From contig JBITNC010000002.1 in NCBI GenBank assembly GCA_050084985.1, forward strand, positions 39,556,001-39,620,000: a stretch of DNA of 64,000 bases. The letters are read 5' to 3'. A program made the translations under genes and the position numbers. The first letter of the stretch is position 1, and each line of letters begins with the position of its first letter. The notes below the pieces were generated by a model. The model was not told where the DNA came from and did not search any database. It saw only the letters and a list, made by a program, of their open reading frames with translations. This document shows positions 47,100 through 59,639 of the stretch, piece after piece. Source of the DNA: Nageia nagi (taxonomy: Eukaryota; Pinophyta).

Positions 47100-48587
47100 G
47101 GAGTTGATTATCAAGTTCTTCAAGCAAGTAAATTTGAGAGCACTCCAAGGAATAATAGTAGGTTTTATGATTTCATGGTTAGTGTTGCTTCATTGAATCC
47201 TATCCCAATAGAATATGAACAAATATTCATCAAGATTTAGAGTTTGAGAGACCCATCTCACATCAAGGATGAAAATGTTAAGATTGATCTTATCTACACT
47301 GAAGATACTATTGCCCTTTATGTTGTACCTCATGTTCCATGGTACAAATACATTCATGTGTTTCTCAAACATGGAACCATTACTAAAGAATTTGAAAAAA
47401 AGATCTCTAAAGGAAAGACTCAAAAGGATAATAGTAAGGTATGTCTTAATTCATGATGTTTTGTACAAAATATCTTTTGATGGTATTTTTCTTAGATGTT
47501 TAATTGATGACAAAGATGAGAAAGCAATAGAACAAGTTCATGAAATCTAAAATATAACTAAATTCAATGGTAATACCATATTTCATAAGATTTTAATATT
47601 GGTATGTTATTGACCCTCCATGAAAATAGATTGTGTTATGCATGTTAGAAAGTGTGAGAGACATCAAAAGAATGCTAACTTATAGCTAGCTCCCTTAAGT
47701 GAACTTCACACAATAGTTTATCCTTTTCTATTTTCAATAAGGGAATAGACTTAGTAAGAGTGGTTAATCCAAAATCAAGGGAGGTTCATAAGTTCATAAT
47801 CATAGCTACTGATTACTTCGCAAAATGGGTTGAAGCCATCCCTTTAAGATCCTCAAATTATCAAATTTCTTATGGAAAACATCATAGCTAAATTTGGATT
47901 CCCATCTATAATATTTATGGATGGAAAAGTTGTAGGGAGTTTTTGTAGAGCCTTTCACATCCAACAAAATTTTTATTCCATAGTTTATCCCTAAAGAAAT
48001 GGTCAAGTTAAGGCAATGAATAAAATATTTTTCAACATCCTTTGCAAAATAATCCAAAAGCATAAGAGAGATTGGCATGAGTAGTTGGTATATGAGTAGT
48101 TGGTATATGCATTATGGGTTTATAGGATAAGCATTAGGTTAGGAATAAGTAGTACTTCTTATTCCTTTGTATGTGAAGATGAGTAAATCCTATCTCTAGA
48201 TCTAGAAATCCCATTTTTGAAAGTGTCCTTTGAATAAATTATTGATGAAGAAGATAACAGGAAAGCAAAATTGAGTCAACTAGAAAGTTTGGATGAAAAG
48301 AGGTTACATGCCTTGGAACAATGAGGTTATATTAGAGCTTAATCAAAATATATTATGCAAAGAAGAAAATAAAAAGGAGTTCAAGGTTGGATTCTTGGTC
48401 CTTACAGAGAACCATCAAAAGAAAAAGGCTAAAATAGAATAAAAAGGCAAGTTAGGGTTTAAATGGATTGGACCAAATGTCATTGTTGCCAAGTATCCTA
48501 ATGGAGCTTACAAATTACATATAGTAGAAGGAAAACAAGATAAGTTTTATACTAATGTAATACACTTCAATCCCATCTATGCTTAAG
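47100..48587 (+). pseudogene. gypsy pol part 2: integrase
   Basis: Blocks in order: SVASLNPIPIEYEQI (47,195), VPWYKYIHVFLKHG (47,334), VLYKISFDGIFLRCL (47,460), VRKCERHQKNANL (zinc-binding, 47,645), then core phrases NIIAKFGFPSIIFMDGK (about 47,880-47,930) and NGQVKAMNKI (about 48,000). The C-terminal tail is GFKWIGPNVIVAKYPNGAY, then FYTNVIHFNPIYA (ending about 48,587). In the core, DNG has become DGK. Stops and frameshifts are many. Confidence 0.85.
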
Positions 48588-48590
48588 AAG

Positions 48591-50860
48591 GATAGTCATA
48601 TTTAGTTCATGTTCTTATTTTTTGTCTCTTATCAGTTTTATCATCTTTAGTTGAGTTCATGAGTTTTCTTTTAGAATGAACTTTCATTTTTCCACCTAAA
48701 ATTTACACCAAGAAGTAAGTATATGCATTATTTTAAAATAATGGCAATTCCTTTGATTCAAGAGAAAACATATTTGAGTAGTCCATATAAGAAAACTCTT
48801 CAGGATTACTTCATCAAACAAGTTGTTATCCAAATCAAAAAAGATCATTCAATAGCATTTTCTTCAAGGAATTAATAAGAAAAAAAATTAATGTTTATAA
48901 AGGAAACATTCTCAACACCACAAGGTGGTCAAGCAATTTCAAGATCAAAAGTTTGTATAAAATAACATCGACATTGCTAATAGTGCAAGTGTTGGGATGG
49001 TTGATAATACAATCCTCTATTTTTTGCATGCTTCCTTCAAAAGGTAAGTGTAGGTATTATTATCTATCTCATATTTGTCCTTATATGTTCAATACTATAC
49101 TACCTAATGGTACCTAGGATAAAGGTTACCTATAGTGAGAAAAATCATTATGATGTCAACTATCTTTTACTATGTTTTTCCTTTATTGGTTGTGTTTTAA
49201 ATTAATTATCACAATTATAAGAATATGGTATAGTACCTCATGATGATATCCATCCTCATATATTATATCCTTTACATATTATGTTAATTTCATCTTGTCT
49301 TCATTAAAAATGTATCTATTTAAGATGAATATATATATGCTCTTTGGATATTTTATTTTATGTTATCTCATTTCAAGTTTTTTGCATTTGATTGTAATAA
49401 ATTATCATAGCTTCTTGTAATACAATCAATGCAAAGAGGGATCAGGATACATCATTCAAAAATGTGTTAATTTCAAGCCTTTCTACAATAAGGAATTCTT
49501 GTCTATCCTTTTCTATATTTTCCTTTGCAAGCATAATTATATTTCATTTCTTTAAACTTGCTAAGAAGGGCATCTATTGGGACTTAATTTTAATACCTAA
49601 TATCACAAATTAATTATCATATTATTTAAACTACACCATTATGGTCATTTAGGCCAGCTTATGTGCCCCTGTCATGTTGTTTCTCTTTTTTTTGTGTTAG
49701 GCCGTTAGCATAAAGGCTACAATATGCATTATGGTAGATCTCTTGCATATAAATGGAGATAAAGTAAGATGAGGAGGGTATCAAGATTCATGTATCAATA
49801 ATCACACTCAATATCAAAAACATTTAGGTCCCTCTCGACACTTCTTATCAAGATTGAGATATATATCATAATAGAACTTTGTTGTTCATCTTTCATAATA
49901 TACTAAAATAGGTTTATTGTATTATTATTATTACTGAGAATCTAAATTATGAAGACTAACTCACAAGGATCATAGCATATGAATTACCCGTGGCATCTAC
50001 ATTGCCTATGGAATTTGTATAGCTACTAGCATCCATTCTACTTTGCAGGTCTATCCTTCTACAGAGTATTACACATAAGTTATGAATTTGATCCAATGGC
50101 CTAGGTATCATTATTATTTGATCTATATTATTAATACCTTAGGTTATTGCATATTATTTGTACTTATTCATTTATCAAGATTCATAAGTTCATTTCAATA
50201 GTAATCTTATTAGTTTTAGTAGGTGATTATAAATAATTAATCAATAGTAGGGTTAATTTTAATCATCTATATTAATCCTTGAAATATAGTATTCAAAAAG
50301 TATGGACTTCCTTAAAAATGGTACTCTCCTTGAAGGCTTGAATAAGAATCAAGATGTGATAAATTCATATCTTTATTTATATTTGGGGTTATAAAGGTTC
50401 ATTATTAAGACTTTTGGAACCAATATGAACTATTTATTTTGAAATTCCCAAAGCTAGAGAGATAAAAAGTAGAGCTCTAGGAGGTAGGGTGGTTGAAATC
50501 TTGCCACTATATGAAATCATTGAATTAGTACATTCTAGAATTTTTACAATGGAAACATTGCAAGGAACGACCAATGAGGAGGATAAAGGAATTGATAGAA
50601 AAATTATGGAGATATCTCAAAAGACACCCAATTTAAGATGGCTCCAAGAGGGATATACTAGAATGGGGAGAAAGCGAGTTGGGAATATGTGTGTGTGTGT
50701 GTGTGTGTGTGTGGAAAAGGAGGGATATAAGGTATCTTGTTGATATGATACTTCCCCATGACCATTCCCATAGTCATTTATATGGAAAAAGTAAAGGTGG
50801 CCTAGAATTGACTTTTTCTCATGATTTATTAATCATGGAAGGTGCTTGATATTTGACAAT
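48591..50860. other. AT-rich interval, no gene seen
   Basis: It may contain the 3' untranslated part and LTR of the gypsy element, but I found no partner repeat. A (GT)n run lies at 50,688-50,713. Confidence 0.4.
50688..50713. repeat. (GT)n microsatellite
   Basis: About 13 uninterrupted GT units. Confidence 0.95.
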
Positions 50861-50869
50861 ATGAAAAAA

Positions 50870-51200
50870 AGGCTTCCACTATACCTCCAAATGTATACCT
50901 TATATAAAGGATATGGATACCTTAAATCATGTCTTTTTTTAGCATTCTTTTATTGAGGATATATAGATCAAATGGTAGGGGTAGATGAGAAAGAGATGGG
51001 AAATTTTTGAGAACCCAAAAACCTTTTGTGAGAGATGGAAATAAAGAAGCTTTAAGATCAAAATAATGAAATTGGTGTGGAAGTTGGGACCTACTTTTAT
51101 ATGGTGGAAGTTATGGTTAGAATGGAATGCATGAATATTTAGTTCAAAGTATAGAAAAAGGGAGAAAATATGGTAAATGATGATTAATAAGGTGATGAAT
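50870..51200 (+). pseudogene. L1-like ORF2 C-terminal fragment
   Basis: Frames give YIKDMDTLNHVFF, a relic of the zinc-binding C-x2-C...ET-x2-HLF pattern, and GPTFIWWKLWLEWNA-*-IF, which fits the FIWWKIWLERN-RIF block that ends plant L1 ORF2. Cysteines are lost. Confidence 0.55.
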
Positions 51201-51890
51201 AAAATCTATTAGATTACACAAGGAAAAATACGTAGAAAAGAGGAAGTGACCATCCTTGGAAACTTAAGGATCACTATTAAAAAAATTAAGTGTTGGAAAT
51301 ACAAGAGAGAGTCCACTAAGCACCATAAAGTGGATATCATTACCTAAAGAATGGTCAAATGCCAACATGGATAGTGCCTCCACTAAAAAACTAGAAAAAA
51401 AATTGGTTTTGGTCTCATCATAAGGAATTGGGAAGGTGACTAAGTGTACTCAAGAATGGAAGGCATAGAGGAGAAAATAAATAATAAATAAAATGGATAG
51501 GTGTTTTTTCAACATCCATAAAAGTGATAAAACTACACTTACATAATCTATGGATATAGATAGACTCTCAAGTATGGGCCAAAATTTTAAACCTGATAAA
51601 ATCTTTCTAGGTGTTATGAATTAAGTAGAGAAGATAGTGGAAGTAATTTGAAAGGTTTGGATATTTTTATTTCACATATGAAGGGAGAGGGAAACAAGGT
51701 GGTGGTTTATTTGGGAAAATATAGAAAGGAATAGGAGTTAGGATAATACATGGAGAAATAAGAGTATGGAAGAGTTTAATTTTTACCATGATATCAATAA
51801 TTGAAAATATTATCTCTCAAGTGTGATAGTTACAACATAGTATTTATTCAATATATTTTGGGAGAAAGTAGGACCTATGAAGAATGCACT
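51201..51890. other. No gene seen
   Basis: Purine-rich, AT-rich DNA following the LINE fragment. It may be more LINE debris but no motif is readable. Confidence 0.3.
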
Positions 51891-51899
51891 TAAATAGGT

Positions 51900-52530
51900 G
51901 AAAGAGGTGACTGCCTTCACTCCCCTTCAATGATAATAGGAAACTAGAGATGGTGAATTGATCATCAAAGGTGAGGCTGTGTCAGTTGATCGATGTGGAT
52001 TGTTGGTGAAACCACAACCTCCATGATTTTCCCAATTCATCCATATAATAATAATAATAATAATAATAGGGCCTACCCACTTATGCAGATATGTTTCCCT
52101 TAGAAAGTAATTTTCTTTTTAAGATTAACTTCAAGACCATGAGTAGCATGAAAGGTACTCAGGGTGTCAACCTAACATTGAATCCTAGTAGTTGAGAAAA
52201 TTGAAGACAATGAATTCATGCAGAAAATAAACCACACTTGGGCCTAAGGTTTTTGAGATCAACTATTCAAATTCATCAATATAGAGCCCAAATAGAGTAG
52301 GCAATATGGGGAAACCTTTTTGTACACTAATAGTATTATAGAAAATTTAGATAAGTAAGAACCAACTCGAACTTAGCCAACTACCTATTCATATAATGTC
52401 ATGATAAGGGATATGACATCTTTATGGATCCCTAGGTTCTAAAGTATTCAGAATAGGAGATATATATGGACATTATCAAAGGCTTGATATTCTTCAATGA
52501 TGGCATGTAGGGTGAGGTGGTGACCAAAAA
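51900..52530 (-). pseudogene. RTE-like LINE reverse transcriptase fragment
   Basis: On the minus strand, LTLHAIIEEYQAF (about 52,518-52,480), LGIHKDVISLIMTLYE (about 52,435-52,387), RVGSYLS, then ISVQKGFPILPTLFGLYIDE (about 52,331-52,270) match the RTE-type G-V-QGCPLSPTLFG block. The segment with the first catalytic Asp (DFRKAFD) is deleted. A (TAA)n microsatellite at 52,044-52,069 lies within. Confidence 0.75.
52044..52069. repeat. (AAT)n microsatellite
   Basis: About eight ATA/AAT units. Confidence 0.9.
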
Positions 52531-55116
52531 TATCATCTACTTTATATATAAAATATATCATCTTCCAAAAATGAGTTACAATATATTTTGAGTTAATGAA
52601 TGGTTTTCTTACAATCATAATATTTTAATATATTCTACTTTAAAAAATATCTATTCAAACCAAGATGTTAATCATAACCAAAGTTCAATAGTATTAATAT
52701 TTTTGCTTTTATGCAAGTTTTTAAAAGCAAAGCTTTAATGACTATCAAATTTGCCTTTCAAATGCTAATGCTAACAATTATGTTGTATGATGAATGTAAT
52801 GTTACCTTCTAAGTTTGACTTTCAAATAGTATCAAATGTTAACTATGAATCAATTTCACTCTAATGTTAGTTTAAGATGCATCACATTAATAAAAAATGG
52901 TTGAATGATGATAAAAACAAATTTTATAAATCTTTGAATTATATTTTCTACATAAATGAATAAGTTTTACATTTTTTATTTAAATGTAATACTTAATCAT
53001 TTAATTTACCCTCTAATTGATATTTGCTTGGATATATTTTGAATTACCAACTATTATATTATCCTTATTTATCTTTAATGGTTTTCCCTTTCCTTAGTAT
53101 TTTAAAAAATTGGATTCAAATAATTTATACTTTTTTTCAAATTTACAGTTAAATTTATTTGCATAAATGTATTTGGTTTCTATGGTATAATTAAATTCCT
53201 TCTATTTCTACTATAAATTTTTGACTTATAAATACCCTTTGAAGTAAGATTTGCAATTTATATGCTTTATGAGCAACTTATTGCTAAACAAAAAACTAAT
53301 CAGGGGTAGCCAAGGAAATTAATTGCAATATTAGAGTTAAATAATAATGTTCACTATCCCTAACTATATTTTGTATTTTCATAGACCAATTATAATATAT
53401 TCAAAATAAGTTGGATGCAAAGTCATCAACCTCTACAACCTCATCATTGTAATTTTACTTTGTGTAGATTATATTTTCTTATTAGCTAAAACATTATGAA
53501 TATCTTATAGAATTATGAAATACCCTTAAGACATTATACAATAAACTTGGTTTAACAATTAATATAAATAACAAAAACTATGATTATTAAATATAAAAAA
53601 ATATTTCATATTACAATCCTTTTTATTTTGAGCCCTTCTTACCAATCACATCTTTGCAAGGGTTATACTTCCCTCTCTACACTAGAATGCCAATATTTCC
53701 AATTCCACTTTAATTATATCCCTTCAAATGAGCACCTCTTCAAACCATCATTCAACCCATTGCCACATGTGGTTCTATGGTTTGGGCTCCTAACATACGA
53801 CCCATTGATTAGGACCATTTTAAGTGACTTCAAACTTTGATGTTTTGACATTTAATTCATTGCAAAAGGATAGTCCCCTAGTGCATTGTCCATACTAAGT
53901 TCGCAATCATACCACTTTAACTCGAATGCATCTTTTGTATCAGCCTATATATTCATATACTTAGAATCCATAGGGATCTCCATTTCTATACATGCAATGT
54001 ATCTATTTCTAACCCTTTTCTCATATGAAAACATCACCTACATAGGTTCATTTAAACATCAATGTTGTTGGTTCTTTTAGACCTCTTTGATCCTCCAATA
54101 TATTTATCTTTTCATCGATCATCTTTTGCCTTTATATACACCCTTATTAATCCCCCCAACCTCATCCTTTGAACATGAACACTTAAAGGTTGGTCTCAAT
54201 AGATATTTACTATAAATACACTCTAATAACATGGATATATCCCTTTGCATCCCTCAGCCCCAAGTTGGCCTTCTATGTTAAACATTTCCTCCAAATATTC
54301 AATGGAACCATTTATCGCCCCTACCTCTAGTATCATTGATCATGCAACTTAAGGACCCCTCTAGGGTAGTTAAGAGTATGTCTCCATCAACTCCATATCA
54401 ATTTTTATCATCACATCTTGTGGGAGAAAATGTATATCATACCTTCTCCATCAACAAAATGGAGTTTAAATATCACTTTGTATTTAGATACCTAATTTAC
54501 TATGAGATTTGAGGAAGATTTTATTATTTATTTAGAGACTAGAAATTATCTCTCCATATTTTTTAAGTAACCTGATTAACGATGCTTGGTCTTGTTTATT
54601 TGAGAAGTCACCTTGCTTAAGCATGGATCTACATAGGATACTCCCACTACTACCAAGTTGATCACTTATTTCTTTCAACTCATTGCTCCTATTGGTGGGT
54701 TCAAGCAACATCAAGATTCTTCTAGCTCTCACTCTGGCAATAACAATTCAATCCATCGATGACCTTCACCAAAATTCATTATCCATATCTCCAAATGACC
54801 TCCTTGTACTAGGAACCACACACTTGTTTTTTATCAACATCAAGGCTTTTAATTTTTATTATCGAGATAACGTAGATAATACCTTATTACCATGTTCTTC
54901 ACTAATACTACTAGCCATCCAACCTTTCATGTCAAGATTGATTCAATATTGTAATTGTAGGGTTTGGGTTTGGTGATTGTCACACCTCCCCATCCCTAAT
55001 ATTTTTTCATTTATTTATTTATCCTAGTTAACTCTCTTCTGTAAGAACCTTTTCCCTAACTTCTTTCTATTTATTCAATTATAAATCTTAGTCCATTTGA
55101 CTTATTGTCCACCTAT

Positions 55117-55117
<1 letters not shown>
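52531..55117. other. AT-rich interval, no recognised gene
   Basis: ORFs of 60-97 codons occur on both strands between 53,580 and 54,980. Minus-strand phrases near 54,290 (EYLEEMFNIEGQLG) and 54,532-54,732 have ordinary composition and may be coding relics, but I recognise no family. Confidence 0.4.
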
Positions 55118-55196
<79 letters not shown>

Positions 55197-55199
55197 TAT
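55118..55199. repeat. (AT)n microsatellite, about 80 bp
   Basis: Nearly pure AT dinucleotide run. It directly precedes an RTE-like fragment, so its length may be collapsed or polymorphic. Confidence 0.95.
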
Positions 55200-55204
55200 A
55201 TAAA

Positions 55205-55515
55205 TCAATCTCTAGGTGTGATTAACTCTTATAAATACTTAGGTATTGATATTGACGACAAAGTAAACTTGAATCTAAGTGTTGAAATAAGAATCTTTAT
55301 TGGATGGAAGGCCTTATGTGGTTTGTAAAATAAATGTAAAAATATGGGACTTTAAAAATTGGATGCTTCTACTTTATAACTTAATTAATCCTATATCAAT
55401 GTGAAGTTTTAGGTGGAAGCATTTTCCAAGAAACATGGAATAAAATTGAGCAAATCTAAAAATAATTTCCTTATTTATAACTTCAAAATTAAAAATAACA
55501 AGAATTAAAAAGACT
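55205..55515 (+). pseudogene. RTE-like LINE fragment (RT C-terminal part)
   Basis: INSYKYLGIDIDDKV...RIFIGWKALCGL (55,220-55,330), then CEVLGGSIFQETWNKIEQI (about 55,400-55,455) and IYNFKIKNN (about 55,475-55,500). These match consecutive blocks that follow the RT catalytic core in plant RTE-like elements. Stops and frameshifts are present. Confidence 0.7.
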
Positions 55516-56390
55516 TTTAATGGTGTTTCAAGATCCTTTGGAAAATTTGTTGCAAGTGATGAAATCACAAAAGCCTAAATAAGAATGTTAGTAGTAAGAA
55601 TCTACATCATGGTTGAATTTGGAGTGAAGTTGCCAACTTCAATCATATTTGAATTAGAGACAGGAAAGTGGGTTTAGGAGTTATGCTATGAAAATAAAAT
55701 TTGCCTATGCTTATCATGTGGCCAAGTCGAACACAACCTGAGATTGTGCCCAATAAAGGCAACTGTAATAGATAAAGAATATAAAGAATGGATACCAAAA
55801 CAACATCAAGAGGTGAATGAACTATTAACAAAAATATACCCGTTAAAATGCGAAGAAGGTAATATTCTACAAGGTAAGGCTAAAAGTAGTAATAATAATT
55901 AAATAGATAATGAAGTATTAAAGCAATAAATGAAGAATTCTACTAAATTGGTAATTGTGGTCCAATAAAGTCACAAAGAAAATAATGATCACATGCATCA
56001 AATGGAAGGAAAAAATTCAAAAAACATAGAAGAAGAAGATCAGGTGAATGAACATTCAAATAGTCATAACCCAATCACACTATAAAGGAATTCATCGAAG
56101 AATGAGGCATGGCAACAATTTAAAGACAACAAGAATCCTTTGAACAAGAAAATACCCACCTTTGAATAAGTACCTTAATAGTCAAAATTGGATGAAGATA
56201 CAACTATGAAGAGACACCCACTTAGGTTTCCCTTCATAAGAAGTGCAAAGAAATTGGTTGATGCTAGACAAAACAAGGTTGGATGCCCAAGTTAAGGGAA
56301 GGTTTGGAATAGAGAAATAACCAAGGCTATAGCAAAAGGAAAATAATCAACTTTGGATGGTATGTTAGGATTCACTATTTAGTAACTATA
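55515..56390 (+). pseudogene. L1-like ORF1 fragment
   Basis: FNGVSRSFGKFVASDEITKA, VRIYIMVEFGVKLPTSIIFE and GKWVQELCYENKICLCLSC lead into an intact CX2CX4HX4C knuckle (CLSCGQVEHNLRLC, about 55,710-55,751). A charged tail follows with several TAA/TAG stops. This is the DUF4283 plus zf-CCHC layout of plant L1 ORF1. Confidence 0.7.
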
Positions 56391-56884
56391 GAAGGATGAA
56401 TGTATACTGCTACAAGTTATAGCAGAACATAGTGTTATGGTCTTCGTAGCAGTTTCACTCTCTAAAAAGACTAAAATATGTAATAGATCAATTCCCATAT
56501 TAAAGGATGTCATGGATCATTTAGTAAATGTACTCTAAAATAAATAGTGGTAGGTTGTTTCCTATGCTATTGTAAATCACTAAATATAGGTTTTGGGTTC
56601 CTGTATAGAAAAGCCCCTTAATTTACTAGTGGCCATTTTTTGGTTTAACAAAAAAATATAACACATAATACCCTATATTTCTCATGGAAGTTTGTTTACT
56701 CTTTGTTGAAAAAGAAACCCTAAGATGATATATATTATACAATTATATATTATCAACATTAGATCATCGTAGGCTCCCTATAATTACCAAAAAAACTTGT
56801 GTAACCCATCAACATCTTAAATGACGTTGGCTAAAATGCTTTGATAAGTGACTTAATTTTTGGGGCATAGACAATAATATAAAC

Positions 56885-57310
56885 CCTTCATGTGATAGAA
56901 AATTAAAATTTTAAATAAAGTGATTGAGAAACTTTGAAGTGATGATAATACTAAAAATAGAAGAAAACTAATCTATTATAAAAGCATCATCAACCCAAAA
57001 CTTAGACATCCATCCTACCCATATAAGATTACTAGTGTCAAAAAGGAGCTTATAAGTGCAAAATTAAGAACACATTCACATGAATTGCATAATGAAACAA
57101 GTATATGGATAATACCCAAAATACCATAGGATAAAATAATTTGTAATTTTTGTAACTTAAATGATATAAAAGATGAGATTCATTTTCTCCTCATCTACCC
57201 ATTTGCCAAAGACATTAGATAAACTTGTAATGATATTTATAATTATAACTTGATCCATAAACTCTCAAACCAAGATAACTAAAACAAGCTTGGCAATTTT
57301 AATATAAATC
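56885..57310 (+). pseudogene. RTE-like LINE C-terminal fragment
   Basis: YKSIINPKLRHPSYPYKITS, KKELISAKLRTHSHELHNET, SIWIIPKIP and a zinc-binding region CNFCNLNDIKDEIHFLLIYP, where the last Cys of the usual HFLL-C-P is Tyr. It continues the RTE-like protein of 55,205-55,515 in the same orientation. Confidence 0.75.
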
Positions 57311-57608
57311 TTAATTTTTTAGAAACAATCATTCAAATACTCAAGTGATATATATTTATCTCTAGATAATTTTGATAAGTCCTACAAATCATTAGATTTA
57401 AAGGGTATTAAAATACATCATCATAAACCAAATTACTTTTCCAAACAAAATATAATATGAAATTCCTTGCATGCGTGAGTTCATGTTAGTAGAGTTCATA
57501 CGTGAAATTCCTTGCATGAAATATTTTTACATTTATTTTCAATTCATAAAAAGGCTTTCCATCGCTTAGAGATTCTTTTTTCAACTCTTAAATTCTAGTT
57601 TAGCTTAT

Positions 57609-57740
57609 TATTTATGTTAATACCTAAGTATTTGTAAGATTGAACCATATTTAAGTGTTGTTGTTAAGGAGGATAATGGGGTGATCCATTTCTTTAGATT
57701 TAATTATCATGCTTTTATTTTTATCTATATTAAATGTTAA
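57609..57740 (-). pseudogene. RTE-like LINE RT fragment
   Basis: On the minus strand LTFNIDKNKSMIIKS followed, after a frameshift, by VQSYKYLGIN matches the region just after the RT YADD box. Its orientation is opposite to the fragments at 55-57 kb. Confidence 0.65.
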
Positions 57741-59100
57741 AGAAAAAATATTACAAAATGTTTAAATTAACCCAACAAATGTTTCATAAATGTGTCGATT
57801 AATCATCTCAAAAATCTTCATTTCAGTGGCTTCTAACCAAGATGGGTTTCATAAATATACCAACTAACAATTTCAAACATCTTAAAAACCATAATGTCTT
57901 CTACCCAACACCTATCATAAATAAGTTGATTGACTATCACAAACATCCAATGACCCAAAACACTTACGTTGTGTGACAAAAATTACATAAAATTTAAAAT
58001 GTAAATTGGTGGGAGTTTTTAAGCCTATTTCTACCTTAATGGTGGTGTAGATTCCTGCAAGAGATCAAAACAAATCTCCAAAAATCAATTTACACAACAA
58101 GCAAATCGATGGAAGAATAAAATTTCACAAGAATTTTTTTATTCTTCTGTATCTACTACCCTTTTCAGGTCTGTTACAATAGATAATATAAAAAGAAGGA
58201 AACTCTCACTCAAAAAATAATAAACAGTTTGAAAACCAAGATATTACTAAAAATAGAAAGTTTTTAAAAATAGAAAGTTCCTTGGATTCTAGCCAAACTT
58301 GGCATACTAACCCAGTTAACATGGACTAAGGTGCTTCCCAATTTATTCTCCTAAACAAATTCTACAATAAAAGATATTGAAATCTACTTATTGGAAAATC
58401 TTGAAAACTGACATTAATAACTAATTTTGGGACACTAAATGATGGATTTAGGCCGATCAGACAATTTTCTGTTTGGGGGCATCCCCCGGTTGGAGGTGGC
58501 AACCGAATGATGAAAACTCATATCTAGCTCTCCTCAAAATTTCAAGACGATCCGACAGTCAAATTAAAAGTTATGATTGTTTGAAGGTGCATCAAATGGT
58601 AGAACACACAAAGAGGAAACATACCAATGCCTCGTATACCAATCCCTAAATACAATTTTAAACAAAGTAACCTTCCAAGGAAACAAAAAAAATGACATGA
58701 ACATGAAATGCTTCACATATAAATTTCTTTACAAATGGGTTTTTTCTAAATTAATGTTGACTTTGAAAAAATCATTAAATTGATTTCAAAAGGAATAATC
58801 AAGAATTTTGTTTTATATTTGAGCAATAGGCAATTAAATCATCACTAAAAAAGTGTACAAACTTAAGCAAACCAACTTTATAATCAATAGTGCCATAGCA
58901 ATTATATTCTTTGAAGCTTCCTTTCTGCAATACTAACTTGATCAATTGATGCAACAAATTCATAACCATCTTAAATATGTTTGTATAATGAAAAGCAATT
59001 GACCACCACTCTTATTACAACCAAATCCTCCAAGCTCTTATTACTTTCATGCTTAGACATATCAGACTAGACCGTCTTTGCTCCTCGCCAACACGAAGTC
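57741..59100. other. AT-rich interval, no gene seen
   Basis: 57,775-57,955 has three loose repeats of TTTCATAAAT...CAAAAATCTTC-type sequence about 65 bp apart. A GC-richer patch (58,440-58,560) holds no ORF. Confidence 0.35.
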
Positions 59101-59102
59101 CT

Positions 59103-59560
59103 TCATCCTACATGCCTCGTCGACCAACATAACTCAATCTCAACATCACTCCAAACAAACAAAACTTTTGCCAAAACTTCGGCTAAGATCTCCAATGTAG
59201 AACAATAATTTTTCATTCTCCATGAAATGGCGATGACTAACACTATTATTATATGCCATAGATTGTTGCAGTGCCAGTAGTTGACTGCCACCAGCATCAA
59301 CCCAACTAGAAGCATTGAATTGGAGAGGAGAAACTTTGGCCACACAAAGTCATAATAGTTAACTACAATATCCATGTTTTTGCCCTTGGTGCAAAGGATT
59401 TTTCTGTTAGTCTCTTTTGATAGGAAATAATAAAGCTTTGGATTTTCGTTCTTGCCCTTCCTTCGCAAAGTGCACATGAACCAAGTGCAATCAGATTCCA
59501 TCATAGTCAACACATTCATGTCTTTTAACAACAAAAAATTGGACAAACCCCTGCAAATAC
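59103..59560 (-). pseudogene. Unrecognised coding relic
   Basis: Two minus-strand frames alternate as best coding candidate: VHVHFAKEGQERKSKALLFP (around 59,480-59,425), and AKVSPLQFNASSWVDAGG...SHRHFMENEKLLFYIGDLSR (59,343-59,150). Composition is protein-like and the frames change between blocks, so this looks like a frameshifted exon. A possible acceptor (TTTGCAG, minus, near 59,551) precedes it. I do not recognise the family. It lies 0.5 kb downstream of the terminal exon at 60 kb on the same strand. Confidence 0.35.
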
Positions 59561-59639
59561 CTAAACTACAAAGAAAACTATTGATTTTTTATACTTTATA
59601 CAGAACATTTGAAATTCACATTGTATTATTATAACATAT

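Larger units (their letters stand above)
45268..47130. mobile_element. ~1.86-kb insertion splitting the gypsy pol
   Basis: Coding sequence stops after FLATNFHL (45,264) and resumes with ASKFESTPRNNSR near 47,125, which continues the same protein region. AAGCAAAT at 45,268 and AAGCAAGT near 47,122 may be a target duplication. The insert is AT-rich. It holds a 12-bp inverted repeat (45,867-45,878 and 45,916-45,927) and two clusters of a degenerate CATTCGATAG/GGTAGCA motif. No ORF or known transposon end is seen, so its class is unknown. Confidence 0.5.
42600..48590 (+). mobile_element. Ty3/gypsy retrotransposon of Tat type, decayed and interrupted
   Basis: Pol blocks are RT, RNase H, a second (archaeal-type) RNase H and integrase, the layout of the Tat lineage. 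The element is split by a ~1.86-kb insertion. LTRs were not found, so the limits are those of recognisable coding sequence; the gag part (42,600-43,240) is uncertain. Stops and frameshifts are abundant. Confidence 0.8.

Noticed and set aside
50489-50743. 84-codon ORF ending in a Cys-Val run
   Set aside because: The Cys-Val run is the translated (GT)n microsatellite; the rest has no similarity I can see.
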